NCBI RefSeq assembly: GCF_010726085.1
Contig: NZ_AP022560.1
Coordinates: 1,364,001 to 1,428,000 of the forward strand
Length of the DNA: 64,000 nucleotides
DNA from: Mycolicibacterium moriokaense
GTDB taxonomy: Bacteria; Actinomycetota; Actinomycetes; Mycobacteriales; Mycobacteriaceae
Reading direction: 5' to 3'
Shown: one piece after another, positions 1 to 9,613 of the stretch
Position numbering within the stretch: position 1 is the stretch's first letter
How the letters are laid out: each line of letters starts with the position of its first letter
Made by a program: the position numbers and the translations under genes
Notes under the pieces: generated by a model
Told to the model about the DNA's origin: nothing
Seen by the model: only the letters and a program-made list of their open reading frames with translations
Databases searched by the model: none

Positions 1-1206
1 CCCGCGATCGTCGAGGTCTTCGCCCGTCGCCTGCGCGACAACGCCGACGTCCGATTCGAACACCGGCGTCGCGTCGACGAACTGATCGTCGAGGACGGCG
101 CCGCCGTCGGTGTCCGTGGCGCGGTGCTGGAACCGTCGAACGACCCGCGCGGTGTGGCGTCATCGCGAAACACCGTCGGCGAGTTCGAGTTCCGGGCGCA
201 AGCGGTTATCGTCGCCAGCGGGGGGATCGGCGGCAACCACGACCTCGTCCGGCAGAACTGGCCGAAGCGGATGGGCCGGGTGCCCGAACAGTTGCTGAGC
301 GGAGTGCCCGCGCACGTCGACGGGCGGATGATCGGTATCACCGAGTCGGCGGGCGCACGCGTGATCAACAGCGACCGGATGTGGCACTACACCGAGGGCA
401 TCACCAACTACGACCCGATCTGGCCGCTGCACGGCATCCGGATCATTCCCGGTCCGTCGTCGATGTGGCTGGATGCCACCGGAAAGCGGTTGCCGCCACC
501 GCTTTATCCCGGCTTCGACACGCTCGGGACGTTGGAGTACATCGCCCAGACCGGTCACGACTACACGTGGTACGTGCTCAACGCTCGCATCATCGAGAAG
601 GAGTTCGGGCTGTCGGGTCAGGAGCAGAACCCGGATCTGACGGAGCGCAGCGTGCGCCAGGTGCTGGCCCGCATCCGGCCGGGCCCGCCGCCGCCCGTGC
701 AGGCGTTCATCGACAAGGGCGTCGACTTCGTGACGGCGAACTCCTTGCGCGAGTTGGTATCCAAGATGAACGCGGTGCCCGACGTCGAACCGCTCGACTA
801 CGACCAGGTCGAGGCGGAGGTCACCGCCCGCGACCGCGAGGTCGTCAACAAGTACACCAAGGACAGTCAGATCACCGCCATCCGCGGAGCGCGGGCCTTC
901 CTGTCCGACAGGATCAGCCGCGTCGTGGCACCGCACCCGATCACCGACCCCAAGGCGGGTCCGTTGATCGCGGTCAAGCTGCACATCCTCACCCGTAAGT
1001 CGTTGGGCGGCTTGGAAACCGACCTCGACTCCCGGGCACTGCGACACGACGGATCGGTGTTCAGCGGTCTGTATGCCGCGGGGGAGGCCGCCGGGTTCGG
1101 TGGCGGCGGCGTGCACGGGTACCGCTCGCTCGAGGGCACGTTCCTGGGTGGGTGCGTGTTCTCCGGACGCGCGGCGGGCCGGGCGGCGGCACGCGATACC
1201 GCGTAA
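1..1206 (+). CDS. FAD-binding dehydrogenase (KstD/fumarate reductase flavoprotein type), 5' truncated
   Basis: The frame is open from base 1, so the N-terminus with the first FAD-binding motif lies outside the window; 401 codons are visible. VIVASGGIGGN near visible residue 70 and the C-terminal segment with YAAGEAAGFGGGG followed by a Gly/Ala-rich helix are typical of FAD-dependent 3-ketosteroid dehydrogenase/fumarate reductase flavoproteins. The position before an MBL-fold gene, a secreted protein and purS matches M. tuberculosis Rv0785. The substrate is unknown; a role in oxidising steroids or other lipids is inferred only from the family. An ATG at 124 is internal to the conserved fold and is not the real start. 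Confidence 0.85.
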   Translation, partial: PAIVEVFARRLRDNADVRFEHRRRVDELIVEDGAAVGVRGAVLEPSNDPRGVASSRNTVGEFEFRAQAVIVASGGIGGNHDLVRQNWPKRMGRVPEQLLSGVPAHVDGRMIGITESAGARVINSDRMWHYTEGITNYDPIWPLHGIRIIPGPSSMWLDATGKRLPPPLYPGFDTLGTLEYIAQTGHDYTWYVLNARIIEKEFGLSGQEQNPDLTERSVRQVLARIRPGPPPPVQAFIDKGVDFVTANSLRELVSKMNAVPDVEPLDYDQVEAEVTARDREVVNKYTKDSQITAIRGARAFLSDRISRVVAPHPITDPKAGPLIAVKLHILTRKSLGGLETDLDSRALRHDGSVFSGLYAAGEAAGFGGGGVHGYRSLEGTFLGGCVFSGRAAGRAAARDTA

Positions 1207-1276
1207 ACCAAGTCGCGAACAGACGCAAGGGCCCCGACACGCCGAAGAAATTGTGCACTTTGCGACTGCTCGCGAA

Positions 1277-1930
1277 TTAGAAGTCCGTGCCGTTTTCTTC
1301 CTCGAGCACCTGGAAGTCAGTATCCGTCATCTCTTCCAGCCGGCCGTAGAAGATGCCGCGCGCATCGGGATTGACGAAGCCCTGATGGATCGGCACCGCA
1401 TGTGCCGGTGCCACCGCGCGCAGATACTCCACCGCCTCCGAGACCTTCATCCACGGTGCGGCGGCAGGCGTCGCGAGCACGTCGACCGGCTCGCCGGGAA
1501 CAAACAGCGCATCGCCGGGATGCATGAGCCGTGCAGCGTGGCTGCCGTCGCCGATGAGATACGAAATGTTGTCTATCACAGGGATTTCCGGGTGGATCAC
1601 CGCGTGGCGCCCGCCCGTGCCCCGCACGGTGAGGTGGCCGACGCTGAATTCGTCGCCGGCGTGCACCGCCTGCCATGAGCCGCCGAGCTGTGCGGCGGTC
1701 TGCGGATCGGCGTAGAGCGCCGCCTGCGGGTTGGCGTCCAGAAGAGCTGGCAGGCGCGACGTATCGGCGTGGTCGGGGTGCTGATGGGTGATCAGGATGG
1801 CGGACAGACCCGTGATGCCCTCGAATCCGTGAGAGAACACACCAGGATCGAACAGAATCGTGGTCTCGTTCGCGGAATCGTCACGAAAGTTCGCGAGTAG
1901 GCAGGAATGGCCGAAATGCGTCAATTGCAT
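1277..1930 (-). CDS. MBL-fold metallo-hydrolase (Rv0786c-like)
   Basis: This 217-aa protein carries the metallo-beta-lactamase metal motif HQHPDH at residues 49-54, and starts with MQLTHFGHSCLL as UlaG/YtnP-like hydrolases do. The open frame extends upstream to 2008, but ATG 1930 gives the conserved N-terminus. It is divergent from the secreted-protein gene at 1975, with 44 bp between the starts. A zinc-dependent hydrolase in the cytoplasm is likely; the substrate cannot be inferred. Confidence 0.85.
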   Translation of the reverse strand: MQLTHFGHSCLLANFRDDSANETTILFDPGVFSHGFEGITGLSAILITHQHPDHADTSRLPALLDANPQAALYADPQTAAQLGGSWQAVHAGDEFSVGHLTVRGTGGRHAVIHPEIPVIDNISYLIGDGSHAARLMHPGDALFVPGEPVDVLATPAAAPWMKVSEAVEYLRAVAPAHAVPIHQGFVNPDARGIFYGRLEEMTDTDFQVLEEENGTDF

Positions 1931-1974
1931 GCCTATATTGTGCGCGCAGGGATTCCCCAGGGGGTACTTCGGAC

Positions 1975-2640
1975 GTGCGATTGTTGCTGGCGTTGGCCGT
2001 CGCCACATACGGGTTGGTCATCGCCCCAGGCACGTCGGCCACTGCCGTGCCCGGTGTCTGCCCGCCGATCTGCGACGCGATCCCCGACGGAGCGTGGATC
2101 GAGCCCACCGCGGTGCCGCTCTACGACGTCTATCACTGGCCGGGCCTCGCCAATGTCGCCGTCACAGCGCCCGCCCCGCGGTTCACCTTCGAGGAGGTCT
2201 GCTTGTCCCCGCCGATCATCGGCGACGCCCGCAACTATGCCGTGGCCGCGCAGGCGACGGTGCCCAATCCGCCCGGGCAGTGGCAGCTGCGGGCGCAGGT
2301 CGTGCACTGGCGCGGCGACACCGCGCATTTCGGTCCGACGGCGGCCGCGACCCTCGATCAGGCCAGGACCCGGCTGAGGGACTGCCAGGTCACCGCGCCG
2401 CTGGCGTCCCCGTCGATCACCACCAGCGAGCCGTTGCGCCTGGCGGCGGTGATCAGCGTCGCCGGTCAGCGGGTGATCCATCAGTACCTGCTCGCCGACC
2501 CGGCCAGCAGCACCGTCGTCGAACTGGCGATGTGGTCGACTCTGCCGCCGCTGGTGCCCTGGCCTGCGGTGCCCGACCAGCAGGTGCTCGACGCGATGGC
2601 CGCCCCGCTGTGCGATGTGTATCTCGGATCGTGCCGGTGA
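1975..2640 (+). CDS. Secreted conserved mycobacterial protein (Rv0787-like position)
   Basis: The 221-aa product begins at GTG with a basic-hydrophobic signal peptide (MRLLLALAVATYGLV) and a probable Ala-rich cleavage region near residue 24. Several Cys residues (PPICD, EVCLSPP, RDCQV, PLCDVY, GSCR) could form disulfides outside the membrane. No catalytic motif is recognised. It sits directly upstream of purS, as Rv0787 does in M. tuberculosis. Function unknown. Confidence 0.75.
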   Translation: MRLLLALAVATYGLVIAPGTSATAVPGVCPPICDAIPDGAWIEPTAVPLYDVYHWPGLANVAVTAPAPRFTFEEVCLSPPIIGDARNYAVAAQATVPNPPGQWQLRAQVVHWRGDTAHFGPTAAATLDQARTRLRDCQVTAPLASPSITTSEPLRLAAVISVAGQRVIHQYLLADPASSTVVELAMWSTLPPLVPWPAVPDQQVLDAMAAPLCDVYLGSCR

Positions 2641-2663
2641 GGCGTGCCGGCCGAACCCGCAGG

Positions 2664-2669
2664 TAGAGT
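2664..2669 (+). promoter_or_regulatory. -10 box of a probable leaderless purS promoter
   Basis: TAGAGT lies exactly 7 nt before the GTG start of purS (2677), so the transcript would begin at or next to the start codon. No Shine-Dalgarno sequence is present, which fits leaderless initiation. Confidence 0.55.
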
Positions 2670-2676
2670 GATCGCC

Positions 2677-2928
2677 GTGGCAAGGGTGGTGGTGAATGTA
2701 ATGCCCAAGGCCGAGATCCTCGACCCTCAGGGGCAGGCGATCGTCGGCGCGCTGGGACGTCTCGGGTTCGGAGGCGTCTCAGATGTACGGCAGGGCAAGC
2801 GATTTGAGCTCGAGGTCGACGACAGCATCGACGACGACACACTCGCCGAGATCGCCGAATCGCTGCTGGCGAACACCGTCATCGAGGACTGGAGTGTGAG
2901 CCGGGAACCGGCGGAGAACGACTCATGA
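2677..2928 (+). CDS. purS: Phosphoribosylformylglycinamidine synthase subunit PurS
   Basis: The 83-aa protein is the small structural subunit of the PurSQL complex, which converts FGAR to FGAM in de novo purine synthesis. The start [19 protein letters not shown] and the segment [10 protein letters not shown] are PurS hallmarks. GTG 2677 is preferred over the longer frame from 2644 because it matches the family N-terminus and is preceded at the right distance by a -10 box. Its stop overlaps the purQ start (ATGA), showing translational coupling. Confidence 0.95.
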   Translation: MARVVVNVMPKAEILDPQGQAIVGALGRLGFGGVSDVRQGKRFELEVDDSIDDDTLAEIAESLLANTVIEDWSVSREPAENDS

Positions 2929-3599
2929 GCGCCCGGGTGGGCGTCATCACATTTCCGGGCACACTCGACGACGTCGACGCCGCCAGGGCGGTCCGGCTGG
3001 CGGGCGGCGAAGCCGTCAGCCTCTGGCACGCCGACGCCGACCTCAAGCGGGTCGACGCGGTGGTGGTGCCCGGCGGCTTCTCCTACGGCGACTACCTCCG
3101 GACCGGGGCCATCGCGAAGTTCGCTCCGGTGATGGGCGAGGTCATCCGCGCCACCGCGCAGGGCCTTCCGGTTCTTGGGATTTGCAACGGGTTTCAGATC
3201 CTGTGCGAGGCGGGCCTCCTGCCGGGAGCGCTGACACGCAACGCCGGTCTGCACTTCGTCTGCCGGGACCTGTGGCTCGAGGTGGTGTCGAACTCGACGG
3301 CGTGGACCTCGCGCTACGAGGTGGGCGCCGACCTGCTGGTCCCGCTGAAGTCGGGTGAGGGCCGATACGTCGCCAGCGAGGCCGTGCTCGACAAGCTCGA
3401 GGGTGAGGGCAGGGTCGTCTTCCGGTACCGCGACAACCCGAACGGGTCGATGCGTGACATCGCGGGCATCGCGTCGGCCAACGGCCGGGTGGTCGGCCTC
3501 ATGCCGCACCCCGAGCACGCCACCGAGGCGCTGACCGGCCCGTCGGACGACGGGCTCGGCCTGTTCTACTCCGCCCTGGACTCGGTGCTGGCCGCTTAG
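2925..3599 (+). CDS. purQ: Phosphoribosylformylglycinamidine synthase subunit PurQ
   Basis: This 224-aa class I glutamine amidotransferase supplies ammonia to PurL. The nucleophile is Cys87 in GICNGFQ, and the His/Glu pair lies in MPHPEHA (His195, Glu197). The N-terminal [12 protein letters not shown] and the oxyanion segment [11 protein letters not shown] are also typical. It is coupled to purS by a 4-nt overlap and ends 4 nt inside the convergent SDR gene. Confidence 0.97.
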   Translation: MSARVGVITFPGTLDDVDAARAVRLAGGEAVSLWHADADLKRVDAVVVPGGFSYGDYLRTGAIAKFAPVMGEVIRATAQGLPVLGICNGFQILCEAGLLPGALTRNAGLHFVCRDLWLEVVSNSTAWTSRYEVGADLLVPLKSGEGRYVASEAVLDKLEGEGRVVFRYRDNPNGSMRDIAGIASANGRVVGLMPHPEHATEALTGPSDDGLGLFYSALDSVLAA

Positions 3600-4342
3600 G
3601 CCGCGGGCCGGATCGCCGGCGCTCCGCCGCCGACCTGCAGCACGGCGCCGTTGACGTAACCGGCGCCGGGGGAGGCGAGAAAGGCCACGGCCCGCGCGAT
3701 CTCCTCCGGTTCGCCTAGCCGCTTCATCGCCGTGGTGCGGGCGACGCCGTCGATGAAGTCGCCGAGCTCCGCCGTCCCCTCCGTCCGCACCGGTCCCGGA
3801 GAGACGGTGTTGACGCGGACCCCGGTTTCGCCGAACTCGTCGGCCCACAGCTTGGTCAGCAGGTCGATCGAAGCCTTGCTGGCGCCGTAGAGGCCTGCGC
3901 CCGCGGCGGGGGTGGTCGCGCCGATGGTGCTGATGTTGACGACCGAACCGTGGCCGCGTTCGATCATGCCTGGCACCAGCTGCTGGACCAGGATGTACGG
4001 GGCGCGGACGTTGGTGTCGAAGTGGAAGTCGAAGTCGGCGTCGACGGTTTCGAACGTCGGCGCCATCGCGTACACGCCGGCATTGTTGACCAGGACGTCC
4101 ACCTGTCCGGCCTCGGCCGCAAGCCGCCGGACGTCGTCGGGATCGGACAGATCGGCGCCGATGAACCGGGCCTTTCCGCCGCTGTTCTCGATCTCTGTGA
4201 CGACCTTGGCGCCGCGCTCGGCGTTGCGGCCGTGCACGATCACCTCGGCTCCCTCACGTGCGAGTTCGAGTGCGATCGCGCGCCCGATACCTGCGGTAGC
4301 CCCGGTCACAAGTGCTGTGCTGCCGTTGAAAGTGTTGGTCAT
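3596..4342 (-). CDS. SDR family NAD(P)-dependent oxidoreductase
   Basis: A classical 248-aa short-chain dehydrogenase/reductase: cofactor motif TGATAGIG at residues 13-20, NNAG at 86-89, and catalytic Tyr152/Lys156 in YGASK with a serine near 138. The 3' end overlaps purQ by 4 nt on the opposite strand. The substrate is not evident; a hydroxyl or keto substrate is inferred from the family. Confidence 0.9.
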   Translation of the reverse strand: MTNTFNGSTALVTGATAGIGRAIALELAREGAEVIVHGRNAERGAKVVTEIENSGGKARFIGADLSDPDDVRRLAAEAGQVDVLVNNAGVYAMAPTFETVDADFDFHFDTNVRAPYILVQQLVPGMIERGHGSVVNISTIGATTPAAGAGLYGASKASIDLLTKLWADEFGETGVRVNTVSPGPVRTEGTAELGDFIDGVARTTAMKRLGEPEEIARAVAFLASPGAGYVNGAVLQVGGGAPAIRPAA

Positions 4343-4384
4343 GCACTGGGCAAGTCGTATTCAGGACCGTTTATTCCAGAACAC

Positions 4385-5182
4385 TTATGGGGTCAGGGCG
4401 ACCGATGCCTCCGCGGTGTAGCAGAGGAACGTCAACGTCTCCTCCAGGTACAGCTGGACGGTGCCGGCGTCGTGGGAGAGGTAGCCGATCGACACATCGG
4501 TGCCCAGCTGCAGGTCGAAATCGCCGCCGCGGGTGGACAACACGAATGCGCCGTCGATGGCGGGCGCCCAGATGATGTCGCCGTCCACCAGCCGGTTGAG
4601 GTGTTCGCGGATCGGATAGCCGTGCTGGGTGGTCTCGCTGACCTTCGTGTACACGTCGGCCGAAAGCAGTACCGAATACGGGCCTGCGACACCGGCGAGC
4701 CGCAGCTCCGACAGCGCCTGGGAGATGACGTCGGGGATGTCGCGGGCGTCGTCGGGCAGCGCCAGCGAAGGATTGCTGCTGCAGGCCCGGATGCCCTCGA
4801 TGGATGCGGCGTCGTAGCCCTCGAAGATCGCGCGGTCCTCGACGAACGCCAGCTTCTTGGCGGCGTCCTTGACGGGATCCCAGTCGGAGTCCTGCGCGCC
4901 CCGCTCGACGTCGTCGATGTCGGTGCGGCTCAGCGTGAACGGAACCCGCAGCCGCACCAGCGGCTTGCTTTCGCGCAGGTGGGCCACGACGCCGTCAGCG
5001 GGTGGGGTGGTATCGCGCAGATGGCCGGTGCTGACGGCCGCGGTCACCGGGCCGCCCGGCTCGCTGACATCGACGACGCGACGTCCGGCGATGTTGCGTT
5101 TGAACGTGCGCGTGGCCTCCAATTCGATTTCTTCCCAAGCCGATTCGGTGATCGGAGCGAGCTCGCGATACAGGTTGTTCAT
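4385..5182 (-). CDS. Encapsulin nanocompartment shell protein (Cfp29 family)
   Basis: The 265-aa product is an HK97-fold encapsulin (linocin M18/Cfp29 family), recognised from the N-terminus MNNLYRELAPITESAWEEIE and the R-x-VDV segment. Family members assemble about 24-nm T=1 shells that package cargo peroxidases. ATG 5182 is chosen; TTG 5185 is one codon upstream. The stop of the DyP gene overlaps this start (TGATG), so shell and cargo are translationally coupled, as in Rv0798c-Rv0799c. Confidence 0.95.
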   Translation of the reverse strand: MNNLYRELAPITESAWEEIELEATRTFKRNIAGRRVVDVSEPGGPVTAAVSTGHLRDTTPPADGVVAHLRESKPLVRLRVPFTLSRTDIDDVERGAQDSDWDPVKDAAKKLAFVEDRAIFEGYDAASIEGIRACSSNPSLALPDDARDIPDVISQALSELRLAGVAGPYSVLLSADVYTKVSETTQHGYPIREHLNRLVDGDIIWAPAIDGAFVLSTRGGDFDLQLGTDVSIGYLSHDAGTVQLYLEETLTFLCYTAEASVALTP

Positions 5183-6210
5183 CAACGGGTTCCTTTCAGG
5201 CTGCCGATGCGCAACGAACCGTCCCGGATGGGCACGTCGGCGGGCTGGTCATCGTCGTGTTCTGCTGCCGGATCCGAAGCCGGCAGCGGGGGCGGGTTGT
5301 CGAGGAAATCGGTGATCGGCGTGAAGAACTTGCCTCCGGTCACCGCGGTGGAGAACTCGAGGATGTGGTCGGTGTTGCCCGGCGGGTCGCCGATGAACAT
5401 GTTGGTCAGCATCTTCTCGGTGACCGCCGCCGTGCGGGAGTAGCCGATGAAATACGTTCCGTACACGCCCTTTCCGACCTCGCCGAACGGCATGTTGTGC
5501 CGCACGATCTTGAGTTCGGTGCCGTCCTCGTCCTCGATGACGTTGAGCGCGATGTGGGAGTTGGCCGGTTTCACGTCGTCGGCCATCTCGATGTCCTCGA
5601 GCTTGGTTCTGCCGATCACCAGCTCCTGCTCGGTCACCGACAGCGCGTCCCACGCCGCCATGTTGTGCACGTACTTCTGCACGTGGACGTAACAGCCGCC
5701 GGCGAAATCGGGGTCCTCGTCGCCGATCTCGGTGGCGGACACCGCAAGTGGGCCGTCCGGGTTCTCCGTTCCGTCGACGAAGCCGAGCAGGTCGCGGTTG
5801 TCGAAGAAGCGGAAACCGTGGGTTTCGTCGACGACGGTGACGGCGCCGAGCGCCTTGACGATACGGCCCGCCAGCTCGAAGCACATGTCCAGCGAGACCG
5901 CCTTGATGTGGAACAACAGGTCGCCGGGGGTCGACGGCGCGTGATGGCGTCCGCCGTTCAACTCGATGAACGGCGTCAGCTCCTTGGGCTTCGGGCCCGA
6001 GAACAGCCGGTCCCACGCGTCGGATCCGATCGACGTCACCACCGACAGCTTCTTGTCGGGGTCGCGGAAGCCGACCGCACGCACCAGTCCGGAGATGTCG
6101 GGCAGCCCGTCGTGTACGGCCGCCTCGCCGCCCTCGTCGATGGTCACCACCAGGAAGATGGCGGCAGGTGTGAGCGGCGCTGTCACCGGCTGTGGCAGTG
6201 GGGCGGGCAC
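5182..6210 (-). CDS. DyP-type peroxidase, encapsulin cargo
   Basis: This 342-aa heme dye-decolorizing peroxidase has the GFVDG motif at residues 143-147 (catalytic Asp146), a probable proximal His219 (NSHI) and a distal Arg near 237. The C-terminus DVPIRDGSLRIGSLKGTR is a typical encapsulin targeting peptide after an acidic Pro-rich linker, so it should be packed in the shell encoded immediately downstream. A -10 box TAGGGT (6217-6222, minus strand) lies 6 nt before the GTG start, which suggests a leaderless operon mRNA. Confidence 0.95.
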   Translation of the reverse strand: MPAPLPQPVTAPLTPAAIFLVVTIDEGGEAAVHDGLPDISGLVRAVGFRDPDKKLSVVTSIGSDAWDRLFSGPKPKELTPFIELNGGRHHAPSTPGDLLFHIKAVSLDMCFELAGRIVKALGAVTVVDETHGFRFFDNRDLLGFVDGTENPDGPLAVSATEIGDEDPDFAGGCYVHVQKYVHNMAAWDALSVTEQELVIGRTKLEDIEMADDVKPANSHIALNVIEDEDGTELKIVRHNMPFGEVGKGVYGTYFIGYSRTAAVTEKMLTNMFIGDPPGNTDHILEFSTAVTGGKFFTPITDFLDNPPPLPASDPAAEHDDDQPADVPIRDGSLRIGSLKGTR

Positions 6211-6262
6211 CGTTCGACCCTAATTCAAGATCCCGGGCGATGATCGGAGAAGATGAAGAACC

Positions 6263-7516
6263 ATGTCGGCAAGTCCACAGGGCCTGTGTGAGTTCATCGA
6301 TGCGTCGCCCTCTCCGTTCCATGTCTGCGCGACGGCGTCAGACCGGTTGCGCGCGGCCGGTTTCACCGAGCTCTCGGAGGGCGATGCGTGGCCCGGCCAG
6401 GGACGCTTCTTCACCGTGCGTGCGGGCTCACTGGTGGCCTGGCAGTCCGCCGACCCCGACAGCGCGTTCCGGATCGTCGGCGCCCACACCGACAGCCCGA
6501 ACCTGCGCGTCAAACAGCACCCGGACCGGTTCGTGTCGGGCTGGCAGGTGGTGGCGCTGCAGCCGTACGGCGGGGCGTGGCTCAACTCGTGGCTGGACCG
6601 CGATCTGGGCATCAGCGGACGGCTGTCGGTCCGGACGGGAAACGCGATCGACCACCGGCTGATCCGTATCGACGACCCGATTCTGCGTGTGCCACAGCTG
6701 GCGATCCATCTCGCCGAGGACCGCAAGTCGGTATCACTGGACCCGCAGCGCCATGTCAACGCCGTCTGGGGCGTCGGCAGCGGCACCCGGTCCTTCCTCG
6801 GCTACGTGGCCGAGCGCGCAGGCGTCGACGTCGCCGATGTCCTGGGCGCGGACCTGATGACCCACGACCTCGCCCCGTCGCGGCTCGTCGGTGCCGGACA
6901 GGAGCTGCTCAGTGCGCCGCGGCTGGACAACCAGGCGACCTGCTACGCGGGCCTGGAAGGTTTCCTGGCGGCCGAGCCCGGCCGGTACACCCCGGTGCTG
7001 GCGCTGTTCGACCATGAGGAGGTCGGTTCGCAGTCCGATCACGGCGCACAGTCCGAACTGCTGCTCACCGTGCTGGAGCGCATCACCCTGGCCGAAGGAG
7101 GCGGTCGGGAGCAGTTCCTGCGCAGGCTGCCCGGATCGATGGTGGCGTCGGGCGACATGGCCCACGCCACGCATCCGAACTATCCCGAGCGCCATGAGCC
7201 GGGCCACCCCATCGAGGTCAATGCGGGCCCGGTGCTCAAGGTTCAGCCGAACCTGCGCTATGCCACCGACGGCCGGACCTCGGCCGCGTTCGCGCTGGCG
7301 TGTGAGCAGGCCGGCGTCGCGCTACAGCGCTACGAGCACCGGGCCGATCTGCCGTGCGGGTCCACCATCGGACCCATGACCTCGGCACGCACCGGCATTC
7401 CGACGGTCGATGTGGGTGCGGCCCAACTGGCCATGCATTCGGCGCGTGAGGTCATGGGTGCCGACGACGTCGCGGCCTACGCGGCGGCCCTTGGCGCGTT
7501 CCTCGCCCCGGCCTGA
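6263..7516 (+). CDS. M18 family aminopeptidase
   Basis: This 417-aa zinc aminopeptidase corresponds to Rv0800 (PepC/ApeB). Metal ligand motifs visible in order are [24 protein letters not shown] and [10 protein letters not shown], with a conserved C-terminal [16 protein letters not shown] segment. It removes N-terminal residues from cytoplasmic peptides. The length is typical of the family. It is divergent from the DyP-encapsulin operon. Confidence 0.93.
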   Translation: MSASPQGLCEFIDASPSPFHVCATASDRLRAAGFTELSEGDAWPGQGRFFTVRAGSLVAWQSADPDSAFRIVGAHTDSPNLRVKQHPDRFVSGWQVVALQPYGGAWLNSWLDRDLGISGRLSVRTGNAIDHRLIRIDDPILRVPQLAIHLAEDRKSVSLDPQRHVNAVWGVGSGTRSFLGYVAERAGVDVADVLGADLMTHDLAPSRLVGAGQELLSAPRLDNQATCYAGLEGFLAAEPGRYTPVLALFDHEEVGSQSDHGAQSELLLTVLERITLAEGGGREQFLRRLPGSMVASGDMAHATHPNYPERHEPGHPIEVNAGPVLKVQPNLRYATDGRTSAAFALACEQAGVALQRYEHRADLPCGSTIGPMTSARTGIPTVDVGAAQLAMHSAREVMGADDVAAYAAALGAFLAPA

Positions 7517-7517
7517 T

Positions 7518-7907
7518 TCACTCGGGATCGACCGAGTCGTAGCGGATGACGTTCTCCACGACGATGCCGTCGCGGCTGCGGACCCGGTCGAGGCCGCGGA
7601 TCGCAATCGGACCGTCGGGTCCGGTGCCGCGTCCGACGTAGTGCAGGTACACCAGTTGTTCGCCGGGGGCGCTGCCGTCCACGGTGGCGCTGTCGACGAG
7701 CTGCAGCCGCAGGTCGGGCACCTCGTTGACGAGTTCGACGATCTTCGCGGTGTACGCATCGCGGCCGCGCACCGGCGTCGGCTCGCCCTGCCAGTAGCCG
7801 ACGATGTCGTCGGCCAGGATGTCTCCGATACGTGACTCGGCGGGAGCGGCCCAGAAGGCCGCCCACATCTCGGCGCTGAACTTGGGTTGGGTTTGGGTTT
7901 CGGTCAT
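7518..7907 (-). CDS. SnoaL/NTF2-like protein
   Basis: The 129-aa product from ATG 7907 (MTETQTQPKF) shows the cone-fold pattern of NTF2/SnoaL proteins, including WAAFWAAPAESRIGDILADDIVGYWQ and a strand-rich C-terminus. The frame is open further upstream to 7970, but that would run over the promoter of the divergent VOC gene. It converges on the peptidase gene with 1 nt between stops. Substrate unknown; these proteins can be enzymes or binding domains. Confidence 0.7.
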   Translation of the reverse strand: MTETQTQPKFSAEMWAAFWAAPAESRIGDILADDIVGYWQGEPTPVRGRDAYTAKIVELVNEVPDLRLQLVDSATVDGSAPGEQLVYLHYVGRGTGPDGPIAIRGLDRVRSRDGIVVENVIRYDSVDPE

Positions 7908-7980
7908 GGCCCAAGCGTGCGGGCGATTGCGGGCCCGCTCAATTACGTGCGACGTAAGCGCTCTTGTCACCCGGCTGCTC

Positions 7981-7986
7981 TAGCGT
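7981..7986 (+). promoter_or_regulatory. -10 box of a probable leaderless promoter (VOC gene)
   Basis: TAGCGT is followed by 7 nt and the ATG at 7994. No ribosome binding site is present. Confidence 0.45.
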
Positions 7987-7993
7987 CAAGACC

Positions 7994-8341
7994 ATGGCAC
8001 TCAAGGTGGAGATGATCACGTTCGACTGCGTCGACCCTGACGCGCTCGCCGACTGGTGGGCGCGCGCCGCCGGGGGCGACGTCAATGCCGTCGCGCCAGG
8101 CGAATTCGTCATGGTCGCCAGTGAAGGGGGACCCACGCTGGGCTTCCAGCGGGTACCTGATCCGACGCCCGGAAAGAACAAGGTCCATCTGGACTTCTAC
8201 GCCGCCGACAAGGAGGCCGAGGTGGCGCGGCTGGTCGGTCTCGGCGCTCGGGAGACCGGACGTAACAGCTTCGGGGAGGACTTCAGTTGGGTCGTGATGG
8301 CCGACCCCGAGGGCAACGCGTTCTGCGTCGCGGGCGGCTGA
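7994..8341 (+). CDS. VOC (glyoxalase/bleomycin resistance) family protein, Rv0801-like
   Basis: The 115-aa single-domain protein has the vicinal oxygen chelate pattern: N-terminal FDCVDPDALADWWA, central HLDFYAADKEAEVARLVGLGA and the terminal DPEGNAFCV. It matches the position of Rv0801 upstream of purL. Enzymatic function is not established for this family member. Confidence 0.85.
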   Translation: MALKVEMITFDCVDPDALADWWARAAGGDVNAVAPGEFVMVASEGGPTLGFQRVPDPTPGKNKVHLDFYAADKEAEVARLVGLGARETGRNSFGEDFSWVVMADPEGNAFCVAGG

Positions 8342-8404
8342 CCCCGACGACCAGAACCGCACTTCGGCGCCGGTGAGGGGCGTTTCGCTGGAAAGATCGC
8401 TCGC

Positions 8405-9613
8405 GTGCTGGCGTCGCTGATCGTCCTGTCGGTCGTGGTGGCCGGCTGGGCGCTCGGCGCCAAGCGCCTGGAACGGTGGCGGGTGACGGCGCCGATGATC
8501 CTGGTGCTCGCGGGTGTGGCTGTCGGCTTCCCCCTCCGGGGAGGGCTCGAATCCTCACTCGACGCCGAATTCGCCCAGAGCATCGCCGAGATCATTCTCG
8601 CGGTGCTGCTGTTCCTGGACGCCACCGACGTTCGGGGCGGCCTCTTCGGCACCGAACGGCGTGCCGCGGTACGGCTGTTGTTCGTGGCGATGCCGCTGAG
8701 CCTGGTGGCGTCCGTGCTGCTGGGCGAGTGGCTGCTCCCGGGCCTGGACTGGGCGGTGCTGCTCGTCATCGCCTGCGTCGTGGTCCCCATCGATTTCGCG
8801 CCTGCGGCGTCGATCCTGCGCGATGGGCGGGTACCCGAGCGCATCCGCAACGCACTGAAAGTCGAGGGAGGCTACAACGACGGAATCGTGTCGCCGGTGT
8901 TCATCTTCGCGCTCGTGCTCGCCGGCGACGAGTCGCGCGGCGCGACTCCGCTGCAAGCGCTGAGTTCGGCTCTGCCGCAAGCGATCAAGGCCATCATCGT
9001 CGGTCTCGTTGTCGGTGCGCTGCTGGCCGTCGCGGCCAACGCCGCCGAGCGGCGCGACCTGATGACCGACCAGTCGAAGCGGCTCATCCTGGTCACCGCA
9101 CCGCTGTTGTCGTACGGGATGAGCGTGGCGATCTCCGGCAGCGGGTTCGTCGCCGCGTTCGTCTGCGGTATCGCGCTGAACTATCTGCGACGCTCGCCGA
9201 GCTTCCGCCGAGACCTCGAGCTCGTCGACGACGTCGGTGCGCTGCTCACCGCGGCGATGTGGTTCGTCTTCGGTGCCGTGACGGTCCTGGCGCTGTCCGC
9301 CGGCGTCCCGGTCGCCATGCTGGTCTTCTGCCTGATGGCCCTGACACTGGTTCGCATGGTGCCGATCCTGGTGGCGCTGATCGGTACGGGGTTCTCGTGG
9401 CGCGAGCGGGTGCTGATCGGCTGGTTGGGGCCGCGCGGCACGACCTCGATCGTGTTCGGTCTGCTGGCGTTCAACGTGCTGGCGGGCGACGCCGCCGACC
9501 AGGCGCTGCTGGCCACCGTCGTGGTGGTCCTCGGCAGCGTGGTGCTGCACGGAATCGGCGCGCCCGCGGCCGCGCACGCCCGGGGCCACTCGCAAACTAG
9601 ACTGACCGCGTGA
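8405..9613 (+). CDS. Cation:proton antiporter (CPA1/NhaP-like)
   Basis: The 402-aa protein is strongly hydrophobic with about 12 predicted membrane segments. [12 protein letters not shown] near residue 155 corresponds to the ExxxND ion-site motif of CPA1 sodium/proton antiporters, and PIDFAPAA near 120 to the other half of the discontinuous helix pair. A role in pH or Na+ homeostasis is inferred. Its end overlaps the purL start (GTGA), although purL also has its own -10 box. Confidence 0.85.
   Translation: MLASLIVLSVVVAGWALGAKRLERWRVTAPMILVLAGVAVGFPLRGGLESSLDAEFAQSIAEIILAVLLFLDATDVRGGLFGTERRAAVRLLFVAMPLSLVASVLLGEWLLPGLDWAVLLVIACVVVPIDFAPAASILRDGRVPERIRNALKVEGGYNDGIVSPVFIFALVLAGDESRGATPLQALSSALPQAIKAIIVGLVVGALLAVAANAAERRDLMTDQSKRLILVTAPLLSYGMSVAISGSGFVAAFVCGIALNYLRRSPSFRRDLELVDDVGALLTAAMWFVFGAVTVLALSAGVPVAMLVFCLMALTLVRMVPILVALIGTGFSWRERVLIGWLGPRGTTSIVFGLLAFNVLAGDAADQALLATVVVVLGSVVLHGIGAPAAAHARGHSQTRLTA
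9598..9603 (+). promoter_or_regulatory. -10 box of a probable leaderless purL promoter
   Basis: TAGACT lies 6 nt before the GTG start of purL, inside the end of the antiporter gene. It suggests an independent leaderless purL transcript. Confidence 0.5.
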
